DNA from: CAINEC01 sp046303115 | GTDB taxonomy: Bacteria; Bacteroidota; Bacteroidia; AKYH767-A; OLB10 | Reading direction: 5' to 3' | DNA: 64,000 bases | NCBI GenBank assembly: GCA_046303115.1 | Contig: JBKCGZ010000026.1 | Coordinates: 1-64,000 of the forward strand | Shown here: positions 34,951-44,568 of the stretch, one piece after another | How positions within the stretch are numbered: position 1 is the first letter of the stretch | Layout: every line of letters starts with the position of its first letter | Translations under genes and position numbers: made by a program | The notes under the pieces: generated by a model | The model's database searches: none | The model's input: the letters and a program-made list of their open reading frames with translations, nothing else | Told to the model about the DNA's origin: nothing

Positions 34951-37305
34951 TTATTCTTTCACTAATTTCAGACTCTTTGAACTGCCATTAGCATACTTTA
35001 ATTGCAATGTGTAAATCCCCGATTTAAGTTCTTGTCCGATATTCAAATTAATATTAACCCCTTCTAAATCTTTTCGCTCAACAACTTTGCCTAAAATATC
35101 GTAAACTTCAAGTGAGAATTTTCCACCTTGATTATTAACGATAGTTATTTGTGAATTATTTGCAAATGGATTTGGCTGTGCAGTTATTGTAGTTAAATTA
35201 TTTTCATTGGATTGCAAACTAGTAAGGTTGCTAATTACAAAATTATCTAAACCACCTTCTACAATATTAAATGTCGGACCGGGATCGCTGATGTTTACAA
35301 TTAGACGCATCGTCGAAGTAAGAGGAAGCAAGCTACCAATCTGATAAGTTTGATTAAGCCAGGTACTTTGGCTAGGTTGACCTGCATAGGTGCGTTCTAA
35401 TAGGATAGTTGATGATCCATTTGTAAGATAAATACTCATTGTATCATCAGGGGCGCCATTAGTAAATCCTCCGTTATAAAACCATCTTTTATAGCTTAGT
35501 GTTGCGTTTGAAGTATTACTTAAATCAAAAATAGGGGAGGTTAAAATGGTTGCACCTTGGTCTACATCATTATCCCAAGGACCACCACCACCATTATCAG
35601 TGACATAACACTGCTCGCCACAATCGCCAAATACATCATTTCCAGGGTTTGCAATATTATTCTGACTATTGGTCTGAATTGGAATACATCTCTCCCATGC
35701 ATTAGGTGATGGACCGCTAACTGTCCAACCAAAGTCTAATGAGAAATCATCATAATAACCAGGGGTCAATGTAAAACTTAAAGGTGTTGCATCGACTTGT
35801 GAGAAGGAGCAAATTGTTTGATAGCCCCACTTACCAACAGTGATTGAATAGTTATCAGGATAGAATCCAATCAAAGAATACTGACCTGCCGCATTTGTTG
35901 TAGCAGTAACATCGAATTGAGTATTTGAAAAATGAACAGTTGCATTAGCAATCGGAGCTCCCGTTAATGAATTGGTAATAGTGCCTGTAGCCAATACAGT
36001 TGAAAAGCTAACTAGTTGCACATCGAGACTTGTTAAAATTCCACTTTGTAAGTTAACACCTGAAATTGTCTTTGATACATATCCTGGCTTTGAAAATTGA
36101 ACATCATAAATTCCGGCTTCAGCAAGACCAGTTTTATACTCACCTGTTAATTTACTTTGCTTACTGATATTGGTATTTAAAATTTGAACGGTGACATTGT
36201 TGAGCGGCATTCCTGAAGTAGAATCTGTTACAATACCTTCCAAATAACAACCTCGTACATACGTAGGCGTTAGTACAAACAATCCGTTGTCAATATCGGA
36301 ACAAACTATATTACCTGAGGGTAAAAATGGATAAACTCCCCAACAGCCGCTAAACCCTCCTCCAGATCCTTGGGGATAGGTATCGTAACTGCCAACAACA
36401 ATCATGTTATCAGGTCTGCTAACATCTACAATGGCAATCCCATCTTTATACCAGCTAACAATTTCAAAATCATCAAGAGTATGCGTGTTATGAATAATTG
36501 ATCCCGAACCAGGCGTTAGTTGAATTCTTCCAAGTTCAGTTATATTGTTTACGTCGGAAATGTCATATGCAGCTAGATATGAATCGTTAACTTCATCGGT
36601 GGTGAAAAGTATATTACCCGAATCATTTAGCCAAGAATTATGTGTGAATTGACTCGGCGTACTTTGAGTAGTTATTAAAATTGGGTTTGATTTATTGCTC
36701 ACATCCATTACAGAAAAATAACCGTCATAAATATGACATCCATATAAAATGTCATTTCTTACATAGCCATCGTGGATGTAAGTCCCCGGGGTGTGACTAA
36801 GATAATTTGGATTCCACGGATCAGCTAAATCCAAAATCAATGCTGACCCATTAAATAAATTGCTACCGTATAGATAACAATATCCGTTATCAATATGTAA
36901 TGCATGAATTGTATTTAATTGGTTATTGATTGCTGCATCTCCAGTATAATATTTTATAGGTACTGAGTCAGGTAAATACCCTAAATTCAGAATTTGTAAT
37001 CCATCGCAACATCCTTCAGTAGTTACGTAAGCATAATTTTGCCATGTTTTAACCTCTCTCCAATCTGAATTAATCCCTGGGATGTTGAATTTTATAACTG
37101 GATTGGCTGGATTTGTAACATCAACTATCGACAAGCCTGTAAATGTCCCTACTAATGCATATTCATTACCTAAACTATCTACATAACCACCGATATTTGA
37201 TAAGGAATAGTTATAAGGCAAATTGGAACGTAAACTGACATTTAATTGGGCAGATAACTGTAGGTAGGATAATAAAATAGAGACAATTGCTAAGAATTTT
37301 TTCAT
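34951..37305 (-). CDS. Choice-of-anchor B family protein with T9SS type A sorting domain
   Basis: This 784-residue exported protein has a signal peptide (ending LQLSAQ) and an N-terminal LVIVD-type propeller (about 25-350, with repeats such as GLSIVDVTNPANP and FSVMDVSNKSNP) as in choice-of-anchor B proteins. Two carboxypeptidase-regulatory-like domains follow (about 355-520), then a beta-sandwich (about 525-700) and a T9SS type A domain (ITAQPNPFANNSQ to GIYTLQLKY). I set the start at ATG 37305; the TTG frame from 37371 adds 22 residues before the signal. It is probably a surface or secreted protein of unknown role. Confidence 0.85.
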   Translation of the reverse strand: MKKFLAIVSILLSYLQLSAQLNVSLRSNLPYNYSLSNIGGYVDSLGNEYALVGTFTGLSIVDVTNPANPVIKFNIPGINSDWREVKTWQNYAYVTTEGCCDGLQILNLGYLPDSVPIKYYTGDAAINNQLNTIHALHIDNGYCYLYGSNLFNGSALILDLADPWNPNYLSHTPGTYIHDGYVRNDILYGCHIYDGYFSVMDVSNKSNPILITTQSTPSQFTHNSWLNDSGNILFTTDEVNDSYLAAYDISDVNNITELGRIQLTPGSGSIIHNTHTLDDFEIVSWYKDGIAIVDVSRPDNMIVVGSYDTYPQGSGGGFSGCWGVYPFLPSGNIVCSDIDNGLFVLTPTYVRGCYLEGIVTDSTSGMPLNNVTVQILNTNISKQSKLTGEYKTGLAEAGIYDVQFSKPGYVSKTISGVNLQSGILTSLDVQLVSFSTVLATGTITNSLTGAPIANATVHFSNTQFDVTATTNAAGQYSLIGFYPDNYSITVGKWGYQTICSFSQVDATPLSFTLTPGYYDDFSLDFGWTVSGPSPNAWERCIPIQTNSQNNIANPGNDVFGDCGEQCYVTDNGGGGPWDNDVDQGATILTSPIFDLSNTSNATLSYKRWFYNGGFTNGAPDDTMSIYLTNGSSTILLERTYAGQPSQSTWLNQTYQIGSLLPLTSTMRLIVNISDPGPTFNIVEGGLDNFVISNLTSLQSNENNLTTITAQPNPFANNSQITIVNNQGGKFSLEVYDILGKVVERKDLEGVNINLNIGQELKSGIYTLQLKYANGSSKSLKLVKE

Positions 37306-37335
37306 ATAAGAGGTATCTTGATTGTTTTGGAGGTG

Positions 37336-37343
37336 TAAATGTA
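37336..37343 (-). promoter_or_regulatory. Variant TAnnTTTA promoter box
   Basis: On the minus strand TACATTTA followed by C lies about 30 bases before the ATG at 37305. The last base of the consensus G is replaced by A. Confidence 0.3.
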
Positions 37344-37502
37344 TTGAAAACCTTTGTATAACAAAAAGCAAAGATGTTGGTTTGATGTTTTATAAGATTA
37401 AATGGTAACTGTTAAATAATTGATAATGTCATTACAATTTAGTTGGAATATTTGAAGGTTATCTATTTCTTTTATTATTTTGGTGCCTCAAAAAACTGTA
37501 TT

Positions 37503-39536
37503 ATGTCAAAATTTAAAATGTGTTTAGGAGTTTGTATTGCATTAGGTGTGGCTTTATCGGCTGCATTTATGGCTGATACAACTCCTTTGAAAGGAATTGA
37601 TTACAGCGCTATTGATAAGTCTGTAAAACCTAATGATGATTTTTACCATTTTGCTAGTGGCACTTGGCTGAAAAATAATCCTGTCCCTGCAGATCAAAGT
37701 CGTTGGGGAAGTTTCGATGTTTTAGCAGATGAAAACAATAAAAAAATCAGAACTGTCATTGAGGAGGTTGCTAAAGATAAGACTGCAGCCAAGGGCACGC
37801 TACGACAGAAACTTCGTGACTTTTATAATCTTGCTTTGGATTCGGCAAAAGCTGATGCCCAAGGTATATCAATGATAAAGGGAGATATAAGTCGCATTTC
37901 CTCAGTAGCTACAAAAGAAGATTTAATTGTTTGTATGGCAGAAATGGGGTCTAAAGGTGTTGATAATGCGTTTGGATTTTATGTAAGTCGTGATTTAAAG
38001 AACAGCTCTAAGAATATACTTTATTTATCACAAAGTGGCCTTGGATTGCCAGATCGCGATTATTATTTAAAAGATGATGAACGTAGTGTTTCTATTCGTA
38101 AATCATATGTTAATCATATATCAAATATGTTTAATCTTTTAAGTTATTCTGAATCAAATAAGGTGGCAGAATCTATTTTGGCATTGGAGACCAAAATTGC
38201 AAATATATCTATGTCTAGAGTAGATATGCGTGATGAAGAAAAAACATACAATCCAAAATCAATAGGTGAATTAGCATCGATGAGCCCTGCTTTTAATTGG
38301 CAGCTATATATGAAGACTAATAAAATTCCTTTTAGTGATATGATTGTTGTTAATCAATTGGATTATTTCAGTGGTTTTTCAGATGTTTTTCAAAATACGG
38401 ATTTAGCAACATGGAAAGATTATTTAATTTGGAAATATATCTCTGGTTTTGCAGGACAATTAAGCAGCGATTTTGTCAATGAAAGCTTTAATTTTAATGG
38501 TAAAATTCTTAACGGGACTCAAGTTATGCGTCCGAGATGGAAGCGTGCTGTTTCTGCTTGTGATGGTTCAATTGGTGAAATTGTTGGTCAACTATATATA
38601 CAGAAATATTTTAGTCCGGATCTTAAAGTGAAGGTGAATGCAATGGTGAAAAACATTCTTGCTACTTATAAGGTTCGCATCACTAAGTTAGACTGGATGA
38701 GTGATTCGACTAAAGCAAAAGCACAAGAAAAACTGGCTAAGTTCAATACCAAGCTAGGCTATCCCGATAAATGGAGGGATTACTCTAAGTTGGATGTTAA
38801 GGATGATTCTTATGTTTTAAATGTACAACGTGCTGAAGCATTTGGATACAGAGAAATGATAGATAAACTTGGAAAGCCGGTTGACAAATCAGAATGGCAA
38901 ATGCTACCGCATCAAGTAAATGCATACTACGATCCTACTTTAAATGAAATCGTTTTTCCTGCAGCAATTATGCAGCCTCCTTTCTATTATCCCGGTGCTG
39001 ATGATGCAACAAACTATGGCGCACTAGGGGCTGTTATCGGACATGAAATAACGCATGGTTTCGATGATCAAGGTTGTAAATATGATGGAAATGGTAATAT
39101 GTTAAATTGGTGGGGTGAGAAAGATAAAATTCAGTTTGATGATCGTGCAAAAACATTGGTTGACTGCTTCAATAAATACGAAGCTTTACCAGGCGCTTTT
39201 GTTAATGGAGAATTGACAATTGGAGAAAATATCGCTGATTTAGGAGGACTAAGTACTGCTTATTATGCGTTGCAAATGGCGAATGAAGGTAAGAAGCCTT
39301 TGACAATCCAAGGATTTACTGATGAGCAACGTTTCTTCCTTGCATTCGCTCAGGTGTGGAAACAAAATATCAAAGATGAAATGTTACGTAAGCGTTTACT
39401 TACTGACGTGCACTCACCAGCGAATTTCCGTGTGTTAGGTACATTATCAAACATGACAGAATTCTATAAAGCCTTTGGAGTTAAAGATGGCGATAAAATG
39501 TATAGAAGTGATTCTGAAAGAGCAAAAATCTGGTAA
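37503..39536 (+). CDS. pepO: M13 family zinc endopeptidase (neprilysin/PepO type)
   Basis: This 677-residue protein begins with a signal peptide (hydrophobic to about residue 20) and has the M13 pattern: DDFYHFASGTW near the N terminus, LPHQVNAYYDPTLNEIVFPAAI, zinc motif HEITH in GHEITHGFDDQG, and GENIADLGG with the third zinc ligand Glu. M13 enzymes cleave short peptides in the periplasm. Many members end with a Cys-x-x-Trp; this one ends with AKIW and has no Cys there. I set the start at ATG 37503; an upstream TTG would add 20 residues before the signal peptide. Confidence 0.92.
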   Translation: MSKFKMCLGVCIALGVALSAAFMADTTPLKGIDYSAIDKSVKPNDDFYHFASGTWLKNNPVPADQSRWGSFDVLADENNKKIRTVIEEVAKDKTAAKGTLRQKLRDFYNLALDSAKADAQGISMIKGDISRISSVATKEDLIVCMAEMGSKGVDNAFGFYVSRDLKNSSKNILYLSQSGLGLPDRDYYLKDDERSVSIRKSYVNHISNMFNLLSYSESNKVAESILALETKIANISMSRVDMRDEEKTYNPKSIGELASMSPAFNWQLYMKTNKIPFSDMIVVNQLDYFSGFSDVFQNTDLATWKDYLIWKYISGFAGQLSSDFVNESFNFNGKILNGTQVMRPRWKRAVSACDGSIGEIVGQLYIQKYFSPDLKVKVNAMVKNILATYKVRITKLDWMSDSTKAKAQEKLAKFNTKLGYPDKWRDYSKLDVKDDSYVLNVQRAEAFGYREMIDKLGKPVDKSEWQMLPHQVNAYYDPTLNEIVFPAAIMQPPFYYPGADDATNYGALGAVIGHEITHGFDDQGCKYDGNGNMLNWWGEKDKIQFDDRAKTLVDCFNKYEALPGAFVNGELTIGENIADLGGLSTAYYALQMANEGKKPLTIQGFTDEQRFFLAFAQVWKQNIKDEMLRKRLLTDVHSPANFRVLGTLSNMTEFYKAFGVKDGDKMYRSDSERAKIW

Positions 39537-39557
39537 GAATAAAATAATACAGGTAAT

Positions 39558-39592
39558 AAAAAAGGGAGCAACTTTAAATTGCTCCCTTTTTA
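39558..39592. terminator. Bidirectional Rho-independent terminator
   Basis: AAAAGGGAGCAA (39560-39571) pairs with TTGCTCCCTTTT (39579-39590) around seven bases, between the convergent M13 and typA genes. Confidence 0.9.
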
Positions 39593-39612
39593 TTTATTTG
39601 ATGTAATGAAGA

Positions 39613-41424
39613 TTAAATCGCTTCTTCCTTTCTGCTCATACGCTTTCTCACATTCTCATCTAAATGCACTTTACGCATACGTAATGATTTCGGAGTGATT
39701 TCTAAGTATTCATCTTTCTCGATGTATTCCATACACTCTTCTAAAGAGAACTTAACCGCTGGTGCAATTCTAACGTTATCATCACTACCTGATGCACGCA
39801 TGTTAGTTAATTTCTTTGCTTCACAAACGTTAATTAATAAATCATCAGGGCGAATATGTTGTCCAATAACTTGTCCTGCATAAACACTCTCAGCCGGATC
39901 AATAAAGAAGAAACCACGGTCTTGCATTCTGTCAATTGAATATGGAGTAGCAACACCTGATTCTTTCGCTAATAACACCCCCGAAATACGTCCAGAGATT
40001 GGACCTTTCCAAGGTTCATAGCTCTTGAAACGGTGAGCCATTGTAGCACGTCCTGCTGTTGCAGTAAGTACGTTACTACGTAAACCGATTAAACCACGAG
40101 CTGGGATTTCAAACTCTAAATGTTGTAAATCACCTTTAGGCTCCATGATTTTTAATTCGCCTTTTTTCTGTGTTACTAATTCAATTACTTTTCCAGCAAC
40201 CTCATCAGGAGTATCAACCGTTAAATTTTCAACTGGCTCGTAACGTTGTCCATCAATCTCCTTCGTGATAACCTGTGGTTGTCCTACTTGTAATTCATAT
40301 CCCTCGCGACGCATTGTCTCAATTAAGATCGATAAGTGAAGTACACCACGACCATATACTAAGTAAGAGTCAGGTGAATCAGTCTCCACAATACGCATTG
40401 CTAAATTCTTCTCTAACTCTTTGTATAAACGATCACGTAAGTGACGAGATGTTACAAAACGACCTTCTTTTCCGAAGAAAGGACTGTTGTTAATAGTAAA
40501 CAACATACACATTGTTGGCTCATCAACAGAAATAGGAGTAAGGGCCTCAGGATTTTCAAAATCAGCAATTGTATCGCCAATTTCAAAGTCTTCAATTCCT
40601 GTTACAGCGCATAAGTCGCCACATGTAATTTCATCTGCTTTTCTACGTCCTAAGCCTTCAAAAACAAAGACTTCTTTGATACGCATTTTTTTAATACTTC
40701 CATCACGCTTTACAAGACTTACAGGTTGGTTTTCTTTTAAAGAACCACGACTGATACGTCCAATCGCAATACGTCCAACATAAGTAGAAAAGTCTAATGA
40801 TGTAATCAACATCTGAGGCGTTCCTTCATAAATTGGTGGCTCTGGGAAATATTCAATAATCTGATCTAATAATGCCGTAACATCAGTAGTTGGGTTTTTA
40901 TAATCATGTCCCATCCATCCTTGCTTTGATGAACCATAAACAGTAGGGAATCCTAACTGCTCTTCTGTAGCACCTAAATGGAAGAATAAGTCAAATACTT
41001 TTTCGTGTACTTCTTCTGGGCGACAATTTTCTTTATCAACTTTATTAATTACCAATACAGCTTTTTTACCCATCTCTAAAGCTTTGCTCAATACGAAACG
41101 AGTTTGTGGCATCGGACCTTCAAAAGCATCCACTAAAAGGATTACTCCATCAGCCATGTTCATTACACGCTCTACCTCACCTCCAAAGTCGGCGTGACCA
41201 GGAGTATCGATGATGTTAATCTTAGTTCCTTTATAATTTACCGATACATTTTTAGCAATGATGGTAATACCACGCTCTCTTTCAAGATCATTGTTATCAA
41301 GGATTAATTCTCCCGTTTTTTCATTGTCACGAAAGAGCTGTGTCTGAAGTAAAATTTTATCTACTAAAGTTGTTTTGCCATGATCGACATGGGCAATAAT
41401 TGCAATGTTTCTGATTGATTGCAT
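39613..41424 (-). CDS. typA: Ribosome-associated GTPase TypA/BipA
   Basis: This 603-residue translational GTPase carries the G-motifs AHVDHGKTTLVDK, DTPGHADFGGEVERV and NKVDK, followed by the EF-G-like domains and the BipA C-terminal domain (ARGLIGLRSNVLTAT, GSDDNVRIAPAVKFSLEECMEYI). TypA assists late large-subunit assembly and stress or cold growth. Length is normal. The promoter box lies about 110 bases upstream, giving a relatively long leader in which I see no clear hairpin. Confidence 0.97.
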   Translation of the reverse strand: MQSIRNIAIIAHVDHGKTTLVDKILLQTQLFRDNEKTGELILDNNDLERERGITIIAKNVSVNYKGTKINIIDTPGHADFGGEVERVMNMADGVILLVDAFEGPMPQTRFVLSKALEMGKKAVLVINKVDKENCRPEEVHEKVFDLFFHLGATEEQLGFPTVYGSSKQGWMGHDYKNPTTDVTALLDQIIEYFPEPPIYEGTPQMLITSLDFSTYVGRIAIGRISRGSLKENQPVSLVKRDGSIKKMRIKEVFVFEGLGRRKADEITCGDLCAVTGIEDFEIGDTIADFENPEALTPISVDEPTMCMLFTINNSPFFGKEGRFVTSRHLRDRLYKELEKNLAMRIVETDSPDSYLVYGRGVLHLSILIETMRREGYELQVGQPQVITKEIDGQRYEPVENLTVDTPDEVAGKVIELVTQKKGELKIMEPKGDLQHLEFEIPARGLIGLRSNVLTATAGRATMAHRFKSYEPWKGPISGRISGVLLAKESGVATPYSIDRMQDRGFFFIDPAESVYAGQVIGQHIRPDDLLINVCEAKKLTNMRASGSDDNVRIAPAVKFSLEECMEYIEKDEYLEITPKSLRMRKVHLDENVRKRMSRKEEAI

Positions 41425-41532
41425 GCTAATTTATCTGCAGTTTGGTTAATTTCCTATTTCTTCCGACTTTTAATCTAAATACAACTAACTGAAAGGCAGC
41501 CGAGTACGAATAGGTTGCTAAAATTCGGAGTG

Positions 41533-41540
41533 CAAAGGTA
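41533..41540 (-). promoter_or_regulatory. TAnnTTTG promoter box of typA
   Basis: On the minus strand TACCTTTG followed by C lies 108 bases before the typA ATG; the leader is the longest supported here apart from the one before 50644. Confidence 0.5.
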
Positions 41541-41605
41541 GGGCTTTTCTTTGGGTCTTACGCCAAAAACGAATCAGAATGTGCTAGAAGTAACAATTTG
41601 TTTAA

Positions 41606-42982
41606 TCAGGCAAGTAATTTAATGGCCATTTCATGGGCCTGAACTCTTATTTCGGGAATAGCGGTAGATTCCCATAAAATGCCTCGTAAGCCAGAACCAA
41701 TGGTAAACAAATTAGGCACTATTTCACCGTCCTTATTTATGATTTCTCCATTGCCTGTAGCATTAAATCCTAATGATAATGGATCCTTCATGATTAGTCC
41801 AGATGCCAACATGTTTTTTAATAAAGGATTTTCAACCTTATTAAAATCTCCTTCAGGTCCAATACAATTAATAATACGTTGAGCATTTTTGGTAATGCTA
41901 GATTCTGTAGATTTATCAAAAAACCGGATTGTTAAATCATTATCATTTTCCTCTATTACTTCTAATTTCCCAGCGTAAAGTTCTATTTGATTGGAATCGA
42001 TTAATGATTGAATAAATTCATAAACTTCGTTAGGTAAACGATGACGGAGTTTAGTCCAACGATGGTTAATATGACGTAAGAATCGATTTTTTTGTTCGAT
42101 GGGAAGCTCCTGCCAGATTTTCTGTGTAAATGGTCTTACAGCTTCTAAAACAGGCTCATGCCATTCGGTATGATCGATAGCAGATCTGATTTTCGACTTT
42201 AGCTCGCTATAAATTTCGTGTATGTCAGATGCTGGTGCTTTCTCCGGATGCGGTACTGATACTCTAGTAACAGGATGGGCCATTGGAATAGCTCCATGTT
42301 TGGACACTACTATAATTTTATTTTTAAATCCCTGATCAATTAAACTTATTACAGTGTCGACCATTGTTAATCCTGCACCTACGATGAAAACGGGTTGGGC
42401 CGGGTTGATTTTCTCAACCGCTCTCTCATCCCATGGATTTATAAAAACTTTACTTGAATGCTTTAAATTAGTAATTCCAGGAAGCGAAATTGGAGGTTGG
42501 TTGCCTGTACATAAAACTACTTTTTTCCCTTTTAATGATTCATTATTTTTTAATTTAATTTGGAATACCCCTTCTTCTCTAATAATATCAATTACTTCAT
42601 TATTTATTAAATCGAATTGTATATTGTCTTTTGAAGAATCCAATAAAGATTGGTATAGTTCGTTGAGATAGTCTCCATACATTTTACGAGGTACAAACTG
42701 TTCTCCTAAATTTTCATGATGATATTCGCTGTATTCAGGTTTCGATAATATCCAATTAGTAAAATGGTTGGCATCAGAAGTAAAAGCACTCATTCTTGAC
42801 ACACGAACATTCAGTAAGTGATTATTGTTTTTAGTAGAATAGGCTATTCCTTTACCTATTGGGTAGCCAGCATTAATCAAGGCTATTGATAAAAAAGAGG
42901 TTGCTTTTTCAATTGAATTAGCCAACAAAATTAATCCAGCAGCTCCACCACCAACAATAACCAGATTATAGTGTTTATTCAT
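41606..42982 (-). CDS. FAD/NAD(P)-binding oxidoreductase-like protein
   Basis: This 458-residue protein has an N-terminal dinucleotide-binding motif (VIVGGGAAGLILL), a second Rossmann motif (VFIVGAGLTMVD) near residue 200 and a family-typical YPIGKGIAYS. This pattern matches COG4529-like FAD/NAD(P)-binding proteins (the NAD_binding_9 type), whose substrate is unknown; some act in amine or sulfur chemistry. It is divergent from nothing immediate, and lies 89 bases downstream of an Rrf2 regulator gene on the same strand, which may control it. No signal peptide is present. Confidence 0.8.
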   Translation of the reverse strand: MNKHYNLVIVGGGAAGLILLANSIEKATSFLSIALINAGYPIGKGIAYSTKNNNHLLNVRVSRMSAFTSDANHFTNWILSKPEYSEYHHENLGEQFVPRKMYGDYLNELYQSLLDSSKDNIQFDLINNEVIDIIREEGVFQIKLKNNESLKGKKVVLCTGNQPPISLPGITNLKHSSKVFINPWDERAVEKINPAQPVFIVGAGLTMVDTVISLIDQGFKNKIIVVSKHGAIPMAHPVTRVSVPHPEKAPASDIHEIYSELKSKIRSAIDHTEWHEPVLEAVRPFTQKIWQELPIEQKNRFLRHINHRWTKLRHRLPNEVYEFIQSLIDSNQIELYAGKLEVIEENDNDLTIRFFDKSTESSITKNAQRIINCIGPEGDFNKVENPLLKNMLASGLIMKDPLSLGFNATGNGEIINKDGEIVPNLFTIGSGLRGILWESTAIPEIRVQAHEMAIKLLA

Positions 42983-43019
42983 ATTAAGTTTATAAATCCT
43001 ATAAGATTAGTAGGAGAAA

Positions 43020-43027
43020 CAAATTTA
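43020..43027 (-). promoter_or_regulatory. TAnnTTTG promoter box, gene 41606-42982
   Basis: On the minus strand TAAATTTG lies 37 bases before the ATG at 42982. Confidence 0.5.
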
Positions 43028-43071
43028 ATACAATTAAACACTAAATACAACTTAAAATTTGTTGAATGAAG

Positions 43072-43548
43072 TTATTTCTTAGGTGAGCGTGATTTTGACT
43101 TGGTGGAGTTCGAAGTCTTTTTTTTCAATGCTTGTTCTCTGATTAAAATATCGTTCAAGCTTAATTTGTCAAGTATTGATCCTGTGGCTTCTCTAACCTC
43201 TGAAAAAATATTTTTTAATCCGCAAAAAGCTTCGTTTTCGCAATCTTCGCATGGTTCGTAATAATTAGAAGAAACACATGGTAGAAGGGCGATAGGTCCA
43301 TCAAATAATCGTACTACTCTTCCAATTGTTACATTGGAAGGTGGGATTAACAGGTTATAACCACCATTCTTACCTTGTTTACTTTTTAAAATTCCATCAT
43401 GTTTTAAATCAAGCAAAATCGCTTCTAAAAATTTTCTTGGAATTGATTCTGCCAATGAAATGGCTGATGTGTGAACAGGAGTTTTAGGGTCTTGCTTCGC
43501 AATGTATTCTAATGCCTTTAATCCGTATTTTGCTTTTTTCGATAACAC
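43072..43548 (-). CDS. Rrf2 family transcriptional regulator
   Basis: This 158-residue protein starts with GTG and has the winged-helix pattern LSKKAKYGLKALEYIAKQ, SIPRKFLEAILLDLKHDGILKSKQGKNGGY of Rrf2 regulators (IscR, NsrR and CymR relatives). Four cysteines cluster around residues 93-112 (LLPC, EPC, EDC, AFC), a possible metal or Fe-S site, though this region differs from the IscR triad. A Lys-rich tail follows. It is divergent from the LpxD-like gene and upstream of the FAD/NAD(P) gene. Confidence 0.85.
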   Translation of the reverse strand: MLSKKAKYGLKALEYIAKQDPKTPVHTSAISLAESIPRKFLEAILLDLKHDGILKSKQGKNGGYNLLIPPSNVTIGRVVRLFDGPIALLPCVSSNYYEPCEDCENEAFCGLKNIFSEVREATGSILDKLSLNDILIREQALKKKTSNSTKSKSRSPKK

Positions 43549-43552
43549 GTCA

Positions 43553-43560
43553 CGAATTTA
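43553..43560 (-). promoter_or_regulatory. Weak TAnnTTCG box with leaderless spacing
   Basis: On the minus strand TAAATTCG differs from consensus at one base and ends five bases before the GTG start at 43548. Confidence 0.3.
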
Positions 43561-43603
43561 ACAATTCAATTGAAGTTTTTCTAATAATTCAAAAATGATA
43601 ATT

Positions 43604-43611
43604 TATCTTTG
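43604..43611 (+). promoter_or_regulatory. TAnnTTTG promoter box, LpxD-like gene
   Basis: TATCTTTG lies nine bases before the ATG at 43621. The upstream TTG at 43609 overlaps this box and so cannot be the start codon. Confidence 0.6.
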
Positions 43612-43620
43612 AAGTCAATT

Positions 43621-44547
43621 ATGAAACTTGAAAAATCAATTTCGATAGGAGAGCTGGCCAAAATGGTTGGAGGTAAAGTAATAGGCGATGAGAACGCAAT
43701 GGTATTAGGCATTAATGAAATTCATCGCGTTGAGAATGGAGATTTGACATTTGTTGATCATCCGAAGTATTACGATAAAGCATTAGGCTCAGCTGCTACT
43801 TTTGTAATCATCAATAAAATGGTAGATGCGCCAGCAGGTAAAGCACTTATTTATTCCGATGATCCCTTCCGTGATTATGTTTGGCTTTGTAAAAATTATA
43901 TGCCATTCATTCCGTCATCAAGCAATATACATCCAACGGCAAAAATAGGAGACGGGACAGTTATACAGCCAAATGCTAGTGTTGGGCCTTATGTTACCAT
44001 CGGTAAAAACTGTTTGATTCATAGTGGTGCCGTTATTTATGATCATTCAGTAATCGGCGATAATGTCGTTATTCATGCTAATACTGTTTTAGGTGCCGAT
44101 GCGTTTTATTTTAAACGTCGTCCTGAATTCTATGAAAAGATGCATAGCTGTGGCCGTGTTGTCATTCATGATAATGTTGAGATAGGAGCATCTTGTACAA
44201 TCGACAGAGGTGTTTCAGCTGACACGATTATTGGAGAAGGATGCAAGCTGGATAATCAGGTTCACGTTGGACATGATACTGTCATTGGAAAGAATTGTTT
44301 GTTTGCAGCACAGGTGGGAATTGCTGGTTGCGTTAATATCGAAGATGAGGTAATACTTTGGGGACAAGTAGGAGTTCAAAAGGATCTGACTATTTCAAAA
44401 GGAACAATTGTTCTAGGTCAGAGTGGTGTTACTAAATCAATTAAAGCAGGAACTTACTTCGGAACACCTGCTAAAGATGCGAGAGAGAAGATGAAAGAAC
44501 TGGCGTATTTAGGTAAGTTACCTGAATTGTTTGATAAAGTTCGATAA
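43621..44547 (+). CDS. lpxD: LpxD-like UDP-3-O-acylglucosamine N-acyltransferase
   Basis: This 308-residue protein has an N-terminal LpxD domain (ISIGELAKMVGGKVIGDENAM) and a left-handed helix of hexapeptide repeats (residues 100-260), with the catalytic-site-like His in DNQVHVGHDTVIGKNC. LpxD adds the amide-linked acyl chain in lipid A synthesis. Bacteroidota often carry a canonical lpxD near lpxA and a second LpxD-like protein; this isolated gene may be the second kind, so a variant role is possible. It probably forms an operon with the SpoIIE-like phosphatase 21 bases downstream. Confidence 0.82.
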   Translation: MKLEKSISIGELAKMVGGKVIGDENAMVLGINEIHRVENGDLTFVDHPKYYDKALGSAATFVIINKMVDAPAGKALIYSDDPFRDYVWLCKNYMPFIPSSSNIHPTAKIGDGTVIQPNASVGPYVTIGKNCLIHSGAVIYDHSVIGDNVVIHANTVLGADAFYFKRRPEFYEKMHSCGRVVIHDNVEIGASCTIDRGVSADTIIGEGCKLDNQVHVGHDTVIGKNCLFAAQVGIAGCVNIEDEVILWGQVGVQKDLTISKGTIVLGQSGVTKSIKAGTYFGTPAKDAREKMKELAYLGKLPELFDKVR

Positions 44548-44568
44548 TACATAACTGTTATACTGAAT

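Noticed and set aside
43609..43620. TTG start of the LpxD-like gene
   Set aside because: It lies inside the TATCTTTG promoter box; the ATG at 43621 follows the box and agrees with the family start.
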